A DNA stretch of 64,000 nucleotides from assembly GCF_000367365.1 (NCBI RefSeq), contig NZ_BARF01000063.1, forward strand, positions 23,831 through 87,830. Direction: 5' to 3'. Position numbers and translations under genes: made by a program. Under the pieces are notes generated by a model. The model did no database searches. It had not been told where the DNA came from and worked only from the letters and a program-made list of their open reading frames with translations. Origin of the DNA: Streptomyces prunicolor NBRC 13075. Lineage in GTDB: Bacteria; Actinomycetota; Actinomycetes; Streptomycetales; Streptomycetaceae. Below are positions 1 through 6,861 of this stretch, piece by piece. The stretch's first letter is position 1. Every line of letters starts with the position of its first letter.

Positions 1-360
1 GACGCATTCGTCCAGGTCCGTGATCTTGTCCCCGAGGATGCGGAAGACGATGCCTCCGGTCTCGTCGATGTGCTTGCCCGCGCGATCGGCCGTGAAGTGG
101 TGGAGCGAGACCGCGTGGCCTCGGCCGTCGACGAGGACGTTGCGCAGTTCGACGTGCAGGGTGCCGTTCGTCTCCGCGAAGAGTCGGCCGTACATGTCGA
201 TCATCGCGTCCTGGCCCTTGAAGTCACCGGACAGCGGGTGGGTGCCGGGAACGTGGTGCGTGGCGTCCGAGGACATCAGTCCGCGCAGGGTGTCCATGTC
301 ACCGCGGATGAAGGCGTCGTAGCCCTTGCGGACGAGGAGTGCGTGCGGGTGATCGGCCAT
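1..360 (-). CDS. SnoaL-like / NTF2-fold protein (3' end cut off by window edge)
   Basis: Read from an ATG at 360 towards the window edge, this gives 120 residues without a stop, so the C-terminus is missing. The sequence has the SnoaL/NTF2 pattern: an N-terminal helix (VRKGYDAFIRGDMDTL), then HHVPG, GQDAMIDMYGRLF, and beta strands with paired His residues near 90 (SLHHFTADR). Such small cone-shaped proteins act as isomerases, hydrolases or ligand-binding proteins, and the substrate cannot be read from sequence. A purine-rich GAGAGGCGG precedes the start. It lies just downstream of the 393-761 gene on the same strand with about 30 bases between, so the two may be co-transcribed. Confidence 0.8.
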   Translation of the reverse strand, partial: MADHPHALLVRKGYDAFIRGDMDTLRGLMSSDATHHVPGTHPLSGDFKGQDAMIDMYGRLFAETNGTLHVELRNVLVDGRGHAVSLHHFTADRAGKHIDETGGIVFRILGDKITDLDECV

Positions 361-392
361 CGTGATCGCCGCCTCTCGGTTGCTTCGGCGAT

Positions 393-761
393 TCAAGGCT
401 TCTGCTGGCCATTGTCCGCCTTGTTGCCGTCCGGTGGCACCTCGTGCGCGTGCTTCAGTTTCATCCGCTTGTCCACGCGGTCCGTCGCCGCGACCTCCGT
501 CCAGAAACGGTGGCCGCTGACGAAGACCGCGAGCTCGTGCTCCCGCTGCCGGAGCTTCTCCACCTCGGCCTGTTCGTCGGGCGTCCAGCCGGGGGAGGCC
601 GGGCGCTCCACCTTGCGCCAGCCGCCCAGGTCACTGAACCCGTCCAGGGGCTCGACCGACCAGGGCAGCCGCTTCAGCAGGGCCGACAGCTCGGCCCGGA
701 CCTGATGCAGCTCCTCCTGACCGGCGAGGAGATCACTCGGGAAGTCATAGGTCGTAGCCAC
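393..761 (-). CDS. Conserved hypothetical protein, 122 aa
   Basis: I do not recognise a named domain. The protein is soluble and charged, with no signal peptide or membrane segment. It has Trp-rich stretches around residues 30-65 and a middle helix rich in Glu and Arg (DEQAEVEKLRQREHELAVF) that could form a short coiled coil. The C-terminal 20 residues are polar and probably disordered. Codon use is normal for the region. The gene lies directly upstream of the SnoaL-like gene and divergent from the TetR gene at 870, so the roughly 110 bases between 762 and 869 must carry both promoters. Confidence 0.65.
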   Translation of the reverse strand: MATTYDFPSDLLAGQEELHQVRAELSALLKRLPWSVEPLDGFSDLGGWRKVERPASPGWTPDEQAEVEKLRQREHELAVFVSGHRFWTEVAATDRVDKRMKLKHAHEVPPDGNKADNGQQKP

Positions 762-869
762 GCGCTAATGCTACGCCTGTTCGAATTTGAGTCGCGAGTT
801 CCTTCCGGGACTTCACACGAACGGGTTCGGGATGATCTTTGCCATCGACGTTTGACCGGCACGGGGTTG

Positions 870-1448
870 ATGTTCAGGGGTGTGAGTTTCGAGCAGGTGG
901 CACGGGTGCGTCCGTTGGCGGATCAGGGATTCGAGGAGACGACGGTCGACCAGATCGTGGCCGCCGTGGGGATGTCACGCCGTACGTTCTCCCGCTACTT
1001 CGACTCCAAGGAAGACGTGGTCGTGCACACGATCGCGGAAGCCGCCGAGCGGATGTGCGCGGAGCTGAGCGCGCGGCCCGCCGACGAGCCGTCCGCGATG
1101 GCACTCCGCCGCGCTGTGTCGGTACTGACCTGTCCGAGCGTCGACAACACGGACAAGATGCTGCGGCAGATCAGGCTGATCCTCGACACACCGGCCCTGC
1201 CGGCCCGCTACCTGGAGCGGCAGTCGCAGTGGCAGGCCGAGATCACCGGCATCCTCGCCCGGCGCACCGGACTGGACGCCGGCGCCGACCTGCGCCCCGC
1301 TCTCGCGGCCGGCGTCGCGCTCGCCGCGGTCCAGACCGCGCTGAGCCACTGGGCGGACAGCGGCGGCACCAAGAACATGGACGAGCTGGCCGACCAGGCT
1401 TTCGCGCTGGTGGCGCCGGCACTCGCCCTCGCCACCGACGCGAGCTGA
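870..1448 (+). CDS. TetR family transcriptional regulator, short N-terminus
   Basis: The HTH region reads GFEETTVDQIVAAVGMSRRTFSRYFDSKEDVV, which is the TetR DNA-binding signature. It is followed by an all-helical ligand domain of about 140 residues ending in AFALVAPALALA. The ATG at 870 and a GTG at 882 leave only 15-19 residues before the GFEETT motif, where relatives usually have 25-30 including a basic helix. The helix-1 segment reads VARVRPLADQGF, with Pro where a hydrophobic residue is usual. The start may be leaderless, or the 5' end may be eroded. It is the first of several imperfect genes in this patch and probably represses itself or the divergent 393-761 gene. Confidence 0.75.
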   Translation: MFRGVSFEQVARVRPLADQGFEETTVDQIVAAVGMSRRTFSRYFDSKEDVVVHTIAEAAERMCAELSARPADEPSAMALRRAVSVLTCPSVDNTDKMLRQIRLILDTPALPARYLERQSQWQAEITGILARRTGLDAGADLRPALAAGVALAAVQTALSHWADSGGTKNMDELADQAFALVAPALALATDAS

Positions 1449-1640
1449 CCCCGCCCGTCGGCTCTGGACGCCTGGGCGCCTCCGAACAGCGGCAAACGAA
1501 ACCCCTCGTCCGCTCCGGAGACCGGTCAACGAGACGGAAAGTAGGGCTCTGTCCGCCCCGTGCGGTCACGAACTTCTCAGGCAATGGCCAACACCCTATA
1601 TTTATGGCATGGGTTGGCGTCGACAGCAGGGCGGGACACC

Positions 1641-2661
1641 GTGAGTCGCGTCGAAACCGGTTATCCCGAGCGGCAGTTCGACGATGCTGTCGAGAAGCTG
1701 CGCGGCGGGCAGGGCGCGTCGGCTCTGGTGAGTGCCGAGAACGGGCTTCATGCCTGGCTGGAGCGTTTCGAGCGCCATGACCCGTTCACGGTGGACATGG
1801 CGAGGGCGCTCTCACAGCACGCCGAGGTGCTGCACCGCTGGGGCGATCCCGACCTCGCGGTGGGCGCCGCGGACCTGGCGATCCGCACCTTCCTCAACCG
1901 GCGTGACGAGATCAATGGAACTGTCGCCGCACGCACGAGGTATGTACCCGCCTTCATCAAGGCCGGACTGATCGCCGCTGACATCCACGAACGGTTCGGC
2001 CGGTCCACCATCGCGGCGAGCGCCCGGGGTCTGGTCAAGGATGTCGGCCCCGTCCTACCGTCCGTCAGCATCGAGGCACCTGTGCCGCTGCTGGCCGACA
2101 TGACACTGGCCCGAGCGTTGAAAATGGTCGCACCGGCAGGCGATGAACAGGAGCGCGCGCAGCCGGGAGTTCACCGCTGCGGTGACCGCCCCGGCCACCG
2201 ACTGCTCTCTTGTCACGTCGTACCTGCGGTGCACGAGCGACGACGCCCCCATGGTCGCCGGCATGTTCGCCGCTGCCGCGACGGCGACATGGGAACGCGA
2301 GCCGGCCGCGAGCCTGCGGCTGGGGCTGGAAGCCCACGTGCTCTACGCGCATCAGTCCGAACGGCAGTCGTCCGAACTGCGCCACAACATGGGCGAGCAC
2401 GGCCCGTCCTGGGCACTTGTCCTTCTCGCCTGCTCCCAGATCACCGCGCGTAACGGCCTGCGTGAGCTCACGCTCGACCTCTCCTCCTGGATTGCCAGCA
2501 CTGTGGCCGCGCTGACCCCGTTCGCGGTGACTGACCTGGAAACCCGCTCGGTGGCGCACGATTGCACCTCCTGGCGCGTCGAGCTGATGAGGGCCGCCGG
2601 TGACAGAAAGGGCGCGGCTGCTGCCCGCAAGGCGTTGAGAACTCTGGATGCGATGCCCTGA
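1641..2661 (+). pseudogene. Helical hypothetical protein split by a frameshift near 2152-2159
   Basis: Two overlapping ORFs in different frames make one plausible protein of about 340 residues. The first part starts at GTG 1641 (or ATG 1584) and runs to about residue 172. The second continues in frame from about 2160 to the stop at 2661. The shift fits loss of two bases in the GC run at 2152-2159, which would restore DEQERARSREFTAAV. Both parts are alpha-helical and rich in Ala and Leu, with a TPR-like feel (SQHAEVLHRWGDPDLAVGAADLAIRTF). No enzymatic motif is visible and I do not recognise the family. It may be a genuine pseudogene or a sequencing error. Confidence 0.55.
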
Positions 2662-2668
2662 CGGGGCG

Positions 2669-3154
2669 GTGATCCGCTCGTCCTCGGCTGACGGGGACTT
2701 CTGGTTGTTGGGGCGGCTCAACAGCCCTGAGATGACCGAGCACTTGGGGGACCCGAGGGCGAGGAGAAGCTCCTTGATCGGCATCGGCGGTATGTAGAGC
2801 TGGAGCGCGGGTGCATGTACCGGGTCGAGTCGGCGGGGAGTGGGGAGACCGTGGGCTCGATCGGGTTCTGGGAGCGGGAGTGGCGGGGTGAGTCGGTGTG
2901 GGAGACCGGGTGGGGGGGTGTTGCCCCAGTTCCAGGGGCGTGGGCTGGCCGCCCGCGCGGCCGGTGCCGTTGTCGGGGCGGCACGGGTCGCCGGGTGGCA
3001 CCGGTATCTGCATGCCTTTCCGAGCGTCGACCACCACGCGTCGAACTCGGTGTGCCGCAAAGCCGGGTTCACCCTGCTCGGTGAGGTGGAGTTCGAGTAT
3101 CCCAAGGGGCACTGGATCACCTCCAACGACTGGCGGGTCGACCTCCAAGGGTGA
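2669..3154 (+). pseudogene. GNAT acetyltransferase (RimJ/RimL type) with two compensating frameshifts
   Basis: Three frames join into one GNAT protein. GTG 2669 opens with DFWLLGRLNSPEMTEHLG. One base is missing in the G run near 2746-2751, after which the frame reads GEEKLLDRHRRYVELERG and continues to REWRGESVWETGWG. One base is extra in the G run near 2911-2917, after which LPQFQGRGLAARA follows, the acetyl-CoA binding loop Q-x-x-G-x-G/A. The C-terminus reads ASNSVCRKAGFTLLGEVEFEY, the usual GNAT tail in which an Asn and a Lys-Ala-Gly-Phe close the fold. The two indels cancel, so the ends are in register. Either the gene is dead or two homopolymer errors are present in the assembly. Confidence 0.7.
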
Positions 3155-3204
3155 TCCGCTTGGCCGAGGGTGACCTGCTTGTTGGAGGGTGACCTGCCTG
3201 TCGG
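3148..3204. repeat. 19-base tandem repeat, three copies
   Basis: Three adjacent 19-base units start at 3148, 3167 and 3186 with consensus AGGGTGACCTGCTTGTTGG. A fourth unit begins at 3205 but diverges after six bases. The array fills the gap between the GNAT remnant and the convergent ketopantoate-reductase-like gene and runs up to that gene's stop codon. It looks like slippage expansion. Confidence 0.75.
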
Positions 3205-3208
3205 AGGG

Positions 3209-4114
3209 TCAGTTGGTGCTCGGCGCTTCCAATTCCCTTACCAGCCGTGCCGTTACCGGCACCGCGATCCCCTGCCTCTCCGCTGCCCGCAGCAACGCCC
3301 CGCCGATCGCGTCCAGTTCGAGCGGGCGGCCCGCCTCCGCGTCACGTTGCATCGACGACTTGGTCTGCGGAGGGAACGTGTCGTAGCGGGCCAGTGCGCC
3401 CGCCGCGTCCGAGGGGCCGCCGTACGAACGGCTCACCGCCGCGGTTTCCTCCAGCAGGGCTGTCAACTCCTCGCGGTGGCGGGTGCGTACGTCGCCGAGG
3501 GGGAGGCCGTAGCGGGTGGTGAGGAGGGCGAGGGGAGCGAGGAATGTCATCTTGGCCCAGAGTGCGGCCGTCTCGTCGGGCAGGACCTGGGTCTTGGGGC
3601 CGGCCGCGTTCAGTGCTGTTGCCAGTGCGTCCAGGCGTTCGCGGGGGACCGGGTCGCCCGTCAGGTCGATCTCCGCGAAGGGGCTGCCGTGCTCAATCTC
3701 CCCGGGGGCGACGCGAGTTGACTCGACCCGGATGATCGTGGGGGCTACCTGGGTGGGGGCGTAGTGGGCGCGGAGGTGCGTTGGGTGTTCTACGCCGTTC
3801 AGGAACGGGACGAGGAGGCCGTCTCCCAGGGTCTTCGCCGGGACTCGGGTGAGGGCCGCGTCCAGGGTCGTCGCCTTGACCGTGATCAGGCAGGCGTCCA
3901 CCGGTTCGCGTAGTTCCGTGTCCGCCTCCACCGGGGCGGTGAAGTCGCCGTAGCGGGCGCTGTGGATCCGGATTCCGTTCGTGCGGAGGGTGTCGGCCGT
4001 CTCTTCTCCGGCCAGGCAGATCACGCGGTGGCCGGCGCGGGAGAGCAGGGCCGCGAGCAGGCCGCCTACGCCGCCGGGGCCCAGTATCGCCACGGTGAGT
4101 TCGTTGTTCGCCAT
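3209..4114 (-). CDS. Ketopantoate reductase family protein (PanE/ApbA-like)
   Basis: This 301-residue protein opens with a Rossmann motif, VAILGPGGVGGLLAALLSRAGH (residues 8-29), that binds NADPH. It then has the family's DACLITVKATTLDAAL segment and LVPFLNGVEH (residues about 100-110), which carries the Asn of the active site. The C-terminal helical domain contains ALWAKMTFLAPLALLT, where the Lys corresponds to the catalytic Lys of 2-dehydropantoate 2-reductase, and SSMQRDAEAGRPLELDAIGG, the classical S-M-x-x-D-x-x-x-G-R-x-x-E-x-x-x-x-x-G motif. True PanE makes pantoate for coenzyme A. Streptomyces carry several paralogues, so the physiological substrate is uncertain. Confidence 0.88.
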   Translation of the reverse strand: MANNELTVAILGPGGVGGLLAALLSRAGHRVICLAGEETADTLRTNGIRIHSARYGDFTAPVEADTELREPVDACLITVKATTLDAALTRVPAKTLGDGLLVPFLNGVEHPTHLRAHYAPTQVAPTIIRVESTRVAPGEIEHGSPFAEIDLTGDPVPRERLDALATALNAAGPKTQVLPDETAALWAKMTFLAPLALLTTRYGLPLGDVRTRHREELTALLEETAAVSRSYGGPSDAAGALARYDTFPPQTKSSMQRDAEAGRPLELDAIGGALLRAAERQGIAVPVTARLVRELEAPSTN

Positions 4115-4236
4115 GTTGTTGTGTCCTCTCGTCGGTCGGCCCCGTGCGTGGTGACGGTGGCCGCCTCGGAGGGATCATCGCAGGTGTGTTCGGGAGAGGG
4201 GCGGCGGGATCGGCTCCGGAGCGGGAGACTGGACGT

Positions 4237-4464
4237 ATGTGCCGCAGTATCAAGACGCTTCGACCGCCTGTCCTGCCCGACGAGGCCACGGAGGAGGAGG
4301 TTCGCGCCGCCGCGTTGCAGTACGTGCGGAAAGTCTCCGGGTTCCGGGCGCCGGCCGCGCACAATCGTGAGGTCTTTGACCGCGCGGTTGATGTGATCGC
4401 CGAGGCCACGGCTGAGTTGCTGGCGGGGCTTGAGGTGCGGGGCGCTCCGCGGGTGGACCGGTGA
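4237..4464 (+). CDS. DUF2277 family protein
   Basis: This 75-residue protein begins MCRSIKTLRPP and continues with EEEVRAAALQYVRKVSGFRAP and a final helix. That is the DUF2277 pattern: a short Cys-Arg start, a helix ending in QYVRKxSGF, and an acidic C-terminal helix. Family function is unknown. The start is fixed by the MCR-x-I motif common to relatives. It is divergent from the ketopantoate-reductase-like gene, with about 120 bases of shared promoter region. Confidence 0.8.
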   Translation: MCRSIKTLRPPVLPDEATEEEVRAAALQYVRKVSGFRAPAAHNREVFDRAVDVIAEATAELLAGLEVRGAPRVDR

Positions 4465-4816
4465 TCAAAGTGCGGGTCGGTGGGGGCTGGGTGCGCCCAC
4501 GCGGCGGAGCCGCACATTGATACAGCCTCGCGCCCCTGAAAAGCGGACGCGTGCCCCTGATCTGTAGCGAAGCCGCGTTGCTGAGAAACGAACGGGCGCT
4601 TCCGGTCCGTAGCGAAGGTGCCGGCCGGTGGGGGCTGGTCGCGCAGTTCCCCGCGCCCCTGAAAAGCGGACGCGCGCCCCTGAAAAGCGGACGCGCGCCC
4701 CTGATCCGTAGCGAAGCGGCGCCCCTGAGAGACGGACGCGCGCCCCTGATTCATAGCGAAGCCGCGTCCCTAAGAAACGAAACCGCGCCCCCGATCCGTA
4801 ACGGACCCGCGCACCC
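4465..4816. repeat. Intergenic repeat mosaic between convergent genes
   Basis: These 352 bases hold no gene. Positions 4492-4537 are an inverted copy of the element seen at 49842-49887. From 4538 the sequence alternates between two short modules, GCCCCTGAAAAGCGGACGCG and CCGTAGCGAAGC, each repeated several times with small changes (for example near 4538, 4656, 4676 and 4696). One full copy of the 34-base intergenic element lies at 4627-4660. The array looks like repeated slippage of a terminator-like sequence between DUF2277 and DedA. Confidence 0.7.
4627..4660 (+). repeat. 34-base dispersed intergenic element, copy 1
   Basis: The core GGTGGGGGCTGGTCGCGCAG is followed by TTCCCCGCGCCCCT. The same sequence occurs at 13233-13267, 49781-49815 and, reversed, 56646-56679, always between genes. 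Here it sits inside the 4465-4816 repeat mosaic between convergent genes. Confidence 0.85.
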
Positions 4817-5458
4817 CTAAGGGGCGCTCACCTCCGTCGCCACCCGGGGCTGGCGTCGCATCACGAATGCCGCGCCCGCCCCCGCCCCGAACAGCGCGAT
4901 CAACGACACCCCTGTCGCCAGCCAGGTCGCTCCCAGCCACTGGGCCCCGTAGTACCCCAGAGCCACGCTGTACGCCGCCCAGGACAGGCCTGCCAGGGCC
5001 GACCAGGGGAGGAAGTCTCGGGCTCGGCGGTGGGCGGCGCCTGCGCCGAGGGAGACTACCGAGCGGCCGGCGGGGGCGAAGCGGGCCAGGATGACCAGGG
5101 CGCCGCCGCCGCGGGCGAGGGCCAGGCCGAGACGTTCCTGCGCGGTGGTGAGGCGGCGGGAGCGGGAGATCGCGCGGTCCAGACGGGCGCCGCCGCGCCA
5201 GGCCAGCCGGTACGCGACCAGGTCGCCCAGGACGGACGCGGTCGCGGCGCACGCGATCAGCGCCAGGATGCTGGGGACCTCGTGCGGGACGGGAACGGCG
5301 TCCGCCGCCGCGCCGGTGCCCGCTGCCGCCGCCGTCGCGGCCGCGATGACCAGGACACCGCTCGGCAGGACCGGCAGGAACACATCAAGGAGTACGGACA
5401 GGGCGACCATGGCGTAGATCCATGGGCTGCCGGTCAGCGACCCCACACTCTCGAACAA
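4817..5458 (-). CDS. DedA family membrane protein
   Basis: The protein has the SNARE-associated/DedA fold: a first hydrophobic segment WIYAMVALSVLLDVFLPVLP, a re-entrant region VLVIAAATAAAA, the cytoplasmic R-x-x-x-R stretch, then ILARFAPAGRSVVSLGAGAA, which carries the F-x-R-x-x-P-x-x-R-x-x-x-x-x-x-x-G motif of the family, and two C-terminal membrane helices. DedA proteins are proton-driven transporters or scramblases linked to undecaprenyl phosphate and membrane homeostasis. TTG 5458 is chosen because GGGGAG lies just upstream, and an ATG at 5515 in the same frame has no ribosome binding site. It faces the repeat mosaic downstream. Confidence 0.85.
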   Translation of the reverse strand: MFESVGSLTGSPWIYAMVALSVLLDVFLPVLPSGVLVIAAATAAAAGTGAAADAVPVPHEVPSILALIACAATASVLGDLVAYRLAWRGGARLDRAISRSRRLTTAQERLGLALARGGGALVILARFAPAGRSVVSLGAGAAHRRARDFLPWSALAGLSWAAYSVALGYYGAQWLGATWLATGVSLIALFGAGAGAAFVMRRQPRVATEVSAP

Positions 5459-5687
5459 CGCGTCTCCCCGTGAACTCCCCCGTGGGCCGCGGCAAAGACG
5501 GCCAGTGACAGCCATACAGCGTACGCCTGGGTGGGTACAGGAGATTCACGGGGGGCGCGTGTGATCCGCACAGCGTGTTCACCCGGCTGCCCTGTCCCGA
5601 GGGGCGGGGCGGGCTCGTATCCCGTAGCAACGTAAAGGGGATCAAAGCGCATCCAAACGCACCTGAACGTGAGGAACGGTACACATC

Positions 5688-6242
5688 ATGGTGGCAGGTA
5701 TATGTGCGGGCACCGTCGTCGCGGCCCTTCTGGCGAGCGGCGGAGGAGGCACCGGCGTCGGCTCCGGATCCGGTGCCCCTGACGGGTTCTGGATGCGGAC
5801 GGACGCTCGGTTCGCTCCGGTCGGCGCCCTCGTGCCCTCGGCGGCGGTGACGTACGACAGCAAGCTGGTGCCCGCCGCCGCGTGGATCCAGGTCGGTCAG
5901 CACATCGCGGTTGGTGGTGCTACGACCGTGCGGCTCAAGGTGGACGGGATGGTGCCGGGGCACGCTTACGGCGTCCATGTGCACCAGAAGCCGTGCGGCG
6001 CCGACCCGGCCGCCGCGGGCGGGCACTTCCAGCACAAGCCGTCCACCGACCCGGCCGCCACCAACGCCGACAACGAGGTCTGGCTCGACTTCACGGCCGA
6101 CGAGCACGGCGCCGCCGAGGCGAGCGCCCGGCACGACTGGGGCTTCCGGCAGGGCGAGGCGTCCTCCGTCGTCATCCACGACATGCCCGGTAGCCACACC
6201 CGCGCCGCCTGCTTCACGGTGCCGTTCGGCTGGGCTCCCTGA
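5688..6242 (+). CDS. sodC: Secreted Cu/Zn superoxide dismutase family protein
   Basis: After a short hydrophobic N-terminus (GICAGTVVAALLAS), which is a signal or anchor, the protein has the Cu/Zn-SOD beta barrel. GHAYGVHVHQKPCGADP carries two copper His ligands and the first disulfide Cys, and GGHFQH carries the bridging and zinc His. ADNEVWLDF is the metal loop, VVIHDMPG carries the last copper His, and AACFTVPF carries the second Cys. Such enzymes detoxify extracellular superoxide. At 184 residues it is the normal length for Streptomyces homologues. AGGAA lies upstream of the ATG. It is convergent with DoxX. Confidence 0.88.
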   Translation: MVAGICAGTVVAALLASGGGGTGVGSGSGAPDGFWMRTDARFAPVGALVPSAAVTYDSKLVPAAAWIQVGQHIAVGGATTVRLKVDGMVPGHAYGVHVHQKPCGADPAAAGGHFQHKPSTDPAATNADNEVWLDFTADEHGAAEASARHDWGFRQGEASSVVIHDMPGSHTRAACFTVPFGWAP

Positions 6243-6245
6243 CGT

Positions 6246-6283
6246 GACTGGCCGGTGTCCCTGGGAGGGGGCACCGGCCAGTC
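6246..6283. terminator. Bidirectional hairpin terminator between sodC and doxX-like gene
   Basis: GACTGGCCGGTG (6246-6257) pairs perfectly with CACCGGCCAGTC (6272-6283) across a 14-base loop. It lies between two convergent genes, four bases after the sodC stop. Confidence 0.8.
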
Positions 6284-6298
6284 GCCCAGCAGGTCAGG

Positions 6299-6772
6299 TC
6301 AGGCGGCTACCGGTGCCTGGTCCGCCGACGTCCGGTCACCGGCCGCCGTGGCGGAACGCTTCGCGAACAGCCGGTCCACGCCCAGCGCGCCGGAGCCCGT
6401 GAACACCAGCAGCAGGAACGCCCAGCAGAACATCGCCGAGGCCTCGCCGCCGTTCTGGATCGGCCACAGGGCCGCCTGCTGGTGGACGTCGAAGTACGCG
6501 TACGCCATCGAGCCCGAGGTGATCAGCGCGGCCACCCGGGTGCCGAGGCCGAGCAGGACGAACGTGCCGCCGACGAGCTGGATCACGGCCGCGTACCAGC
6601 CGGGCCAGGTGCCCGCGTCGAGGGTGCCGCCGTCGGTGCCGGCGGCGCCGCCGAGGATGCCGAAGAGCGAGGCCGCTCCGTGGCAGGCGAAGAGCAGGCC
6701 GACGACGATCCGGAACAGGCCGACGGCGTACGGCTGAGCCCTGTTGAGGCGTCCGTTGATGTGAGGGGTCAC
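6299..6772 (-). CDS. DoxX family membrane protein
   Basis: This 157-residue protein has four membrane helices with the DoxX features: AVGLFRIVVGLLFACHGAASLFG (residues 15-37), WYAAVIQLVGGTFVLLGLGTRVAALI (57-82), a YAYFDVHQ segment, and SAMFCWAFLLLVFTGSGALGVDR at the end. The family includes subunits of quinol oxidases and membrane partners of redox or SOD proteins. Its convergent neighbour is sodC, which fits a role in redox defence, although the two are not co-transcribed. Its upstream region contains the palindrome TTAGGTGAACCTAA at 6848-6861. Confidence 0.88.
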   Translation of the reverse strand: MTPHINGRLNRAQPYAVGLFRIVVGLLFACHGAASLFGILGGAAGTDGGTLDAGTWPGWYAAVIQLVGGTFVLLGLGTRVAALITSGSMAYAYFDVHQQAALWPIQNGGEASAMFCWAFLLLVFTGSGALGVDRLFAKRSATAAGDRTSADQAPVAA

Positions 6773-6847
6773 GTGGGGGGTGCTCCTTCGGTCGGGCCGG
6801 TCCGGGTCGCGGACCGGCCTGGGGACGAGCCGAGTGAGCGATCAACG

Positions 6848-6861
6848 TTAGGTGAACCTAA
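6848..6861. promoter_or_regulatory. Palindrome TTAGGTGAACCTAA upstream of DoxX gene
   Basis: The arms TTAGGT and ACCTAA are perfect inverted repeats separated by GA. The site is about 75 bases before the DoxX start and overlaps the stop codon of the upstream FAD/NAD(P) gene. The half-sites resemble those of DtxR/IdeR-type iron boxes, but the spacing is five bases shorter than in that consensus, so the cognate regulator is unknown. Confidence 0.4.
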
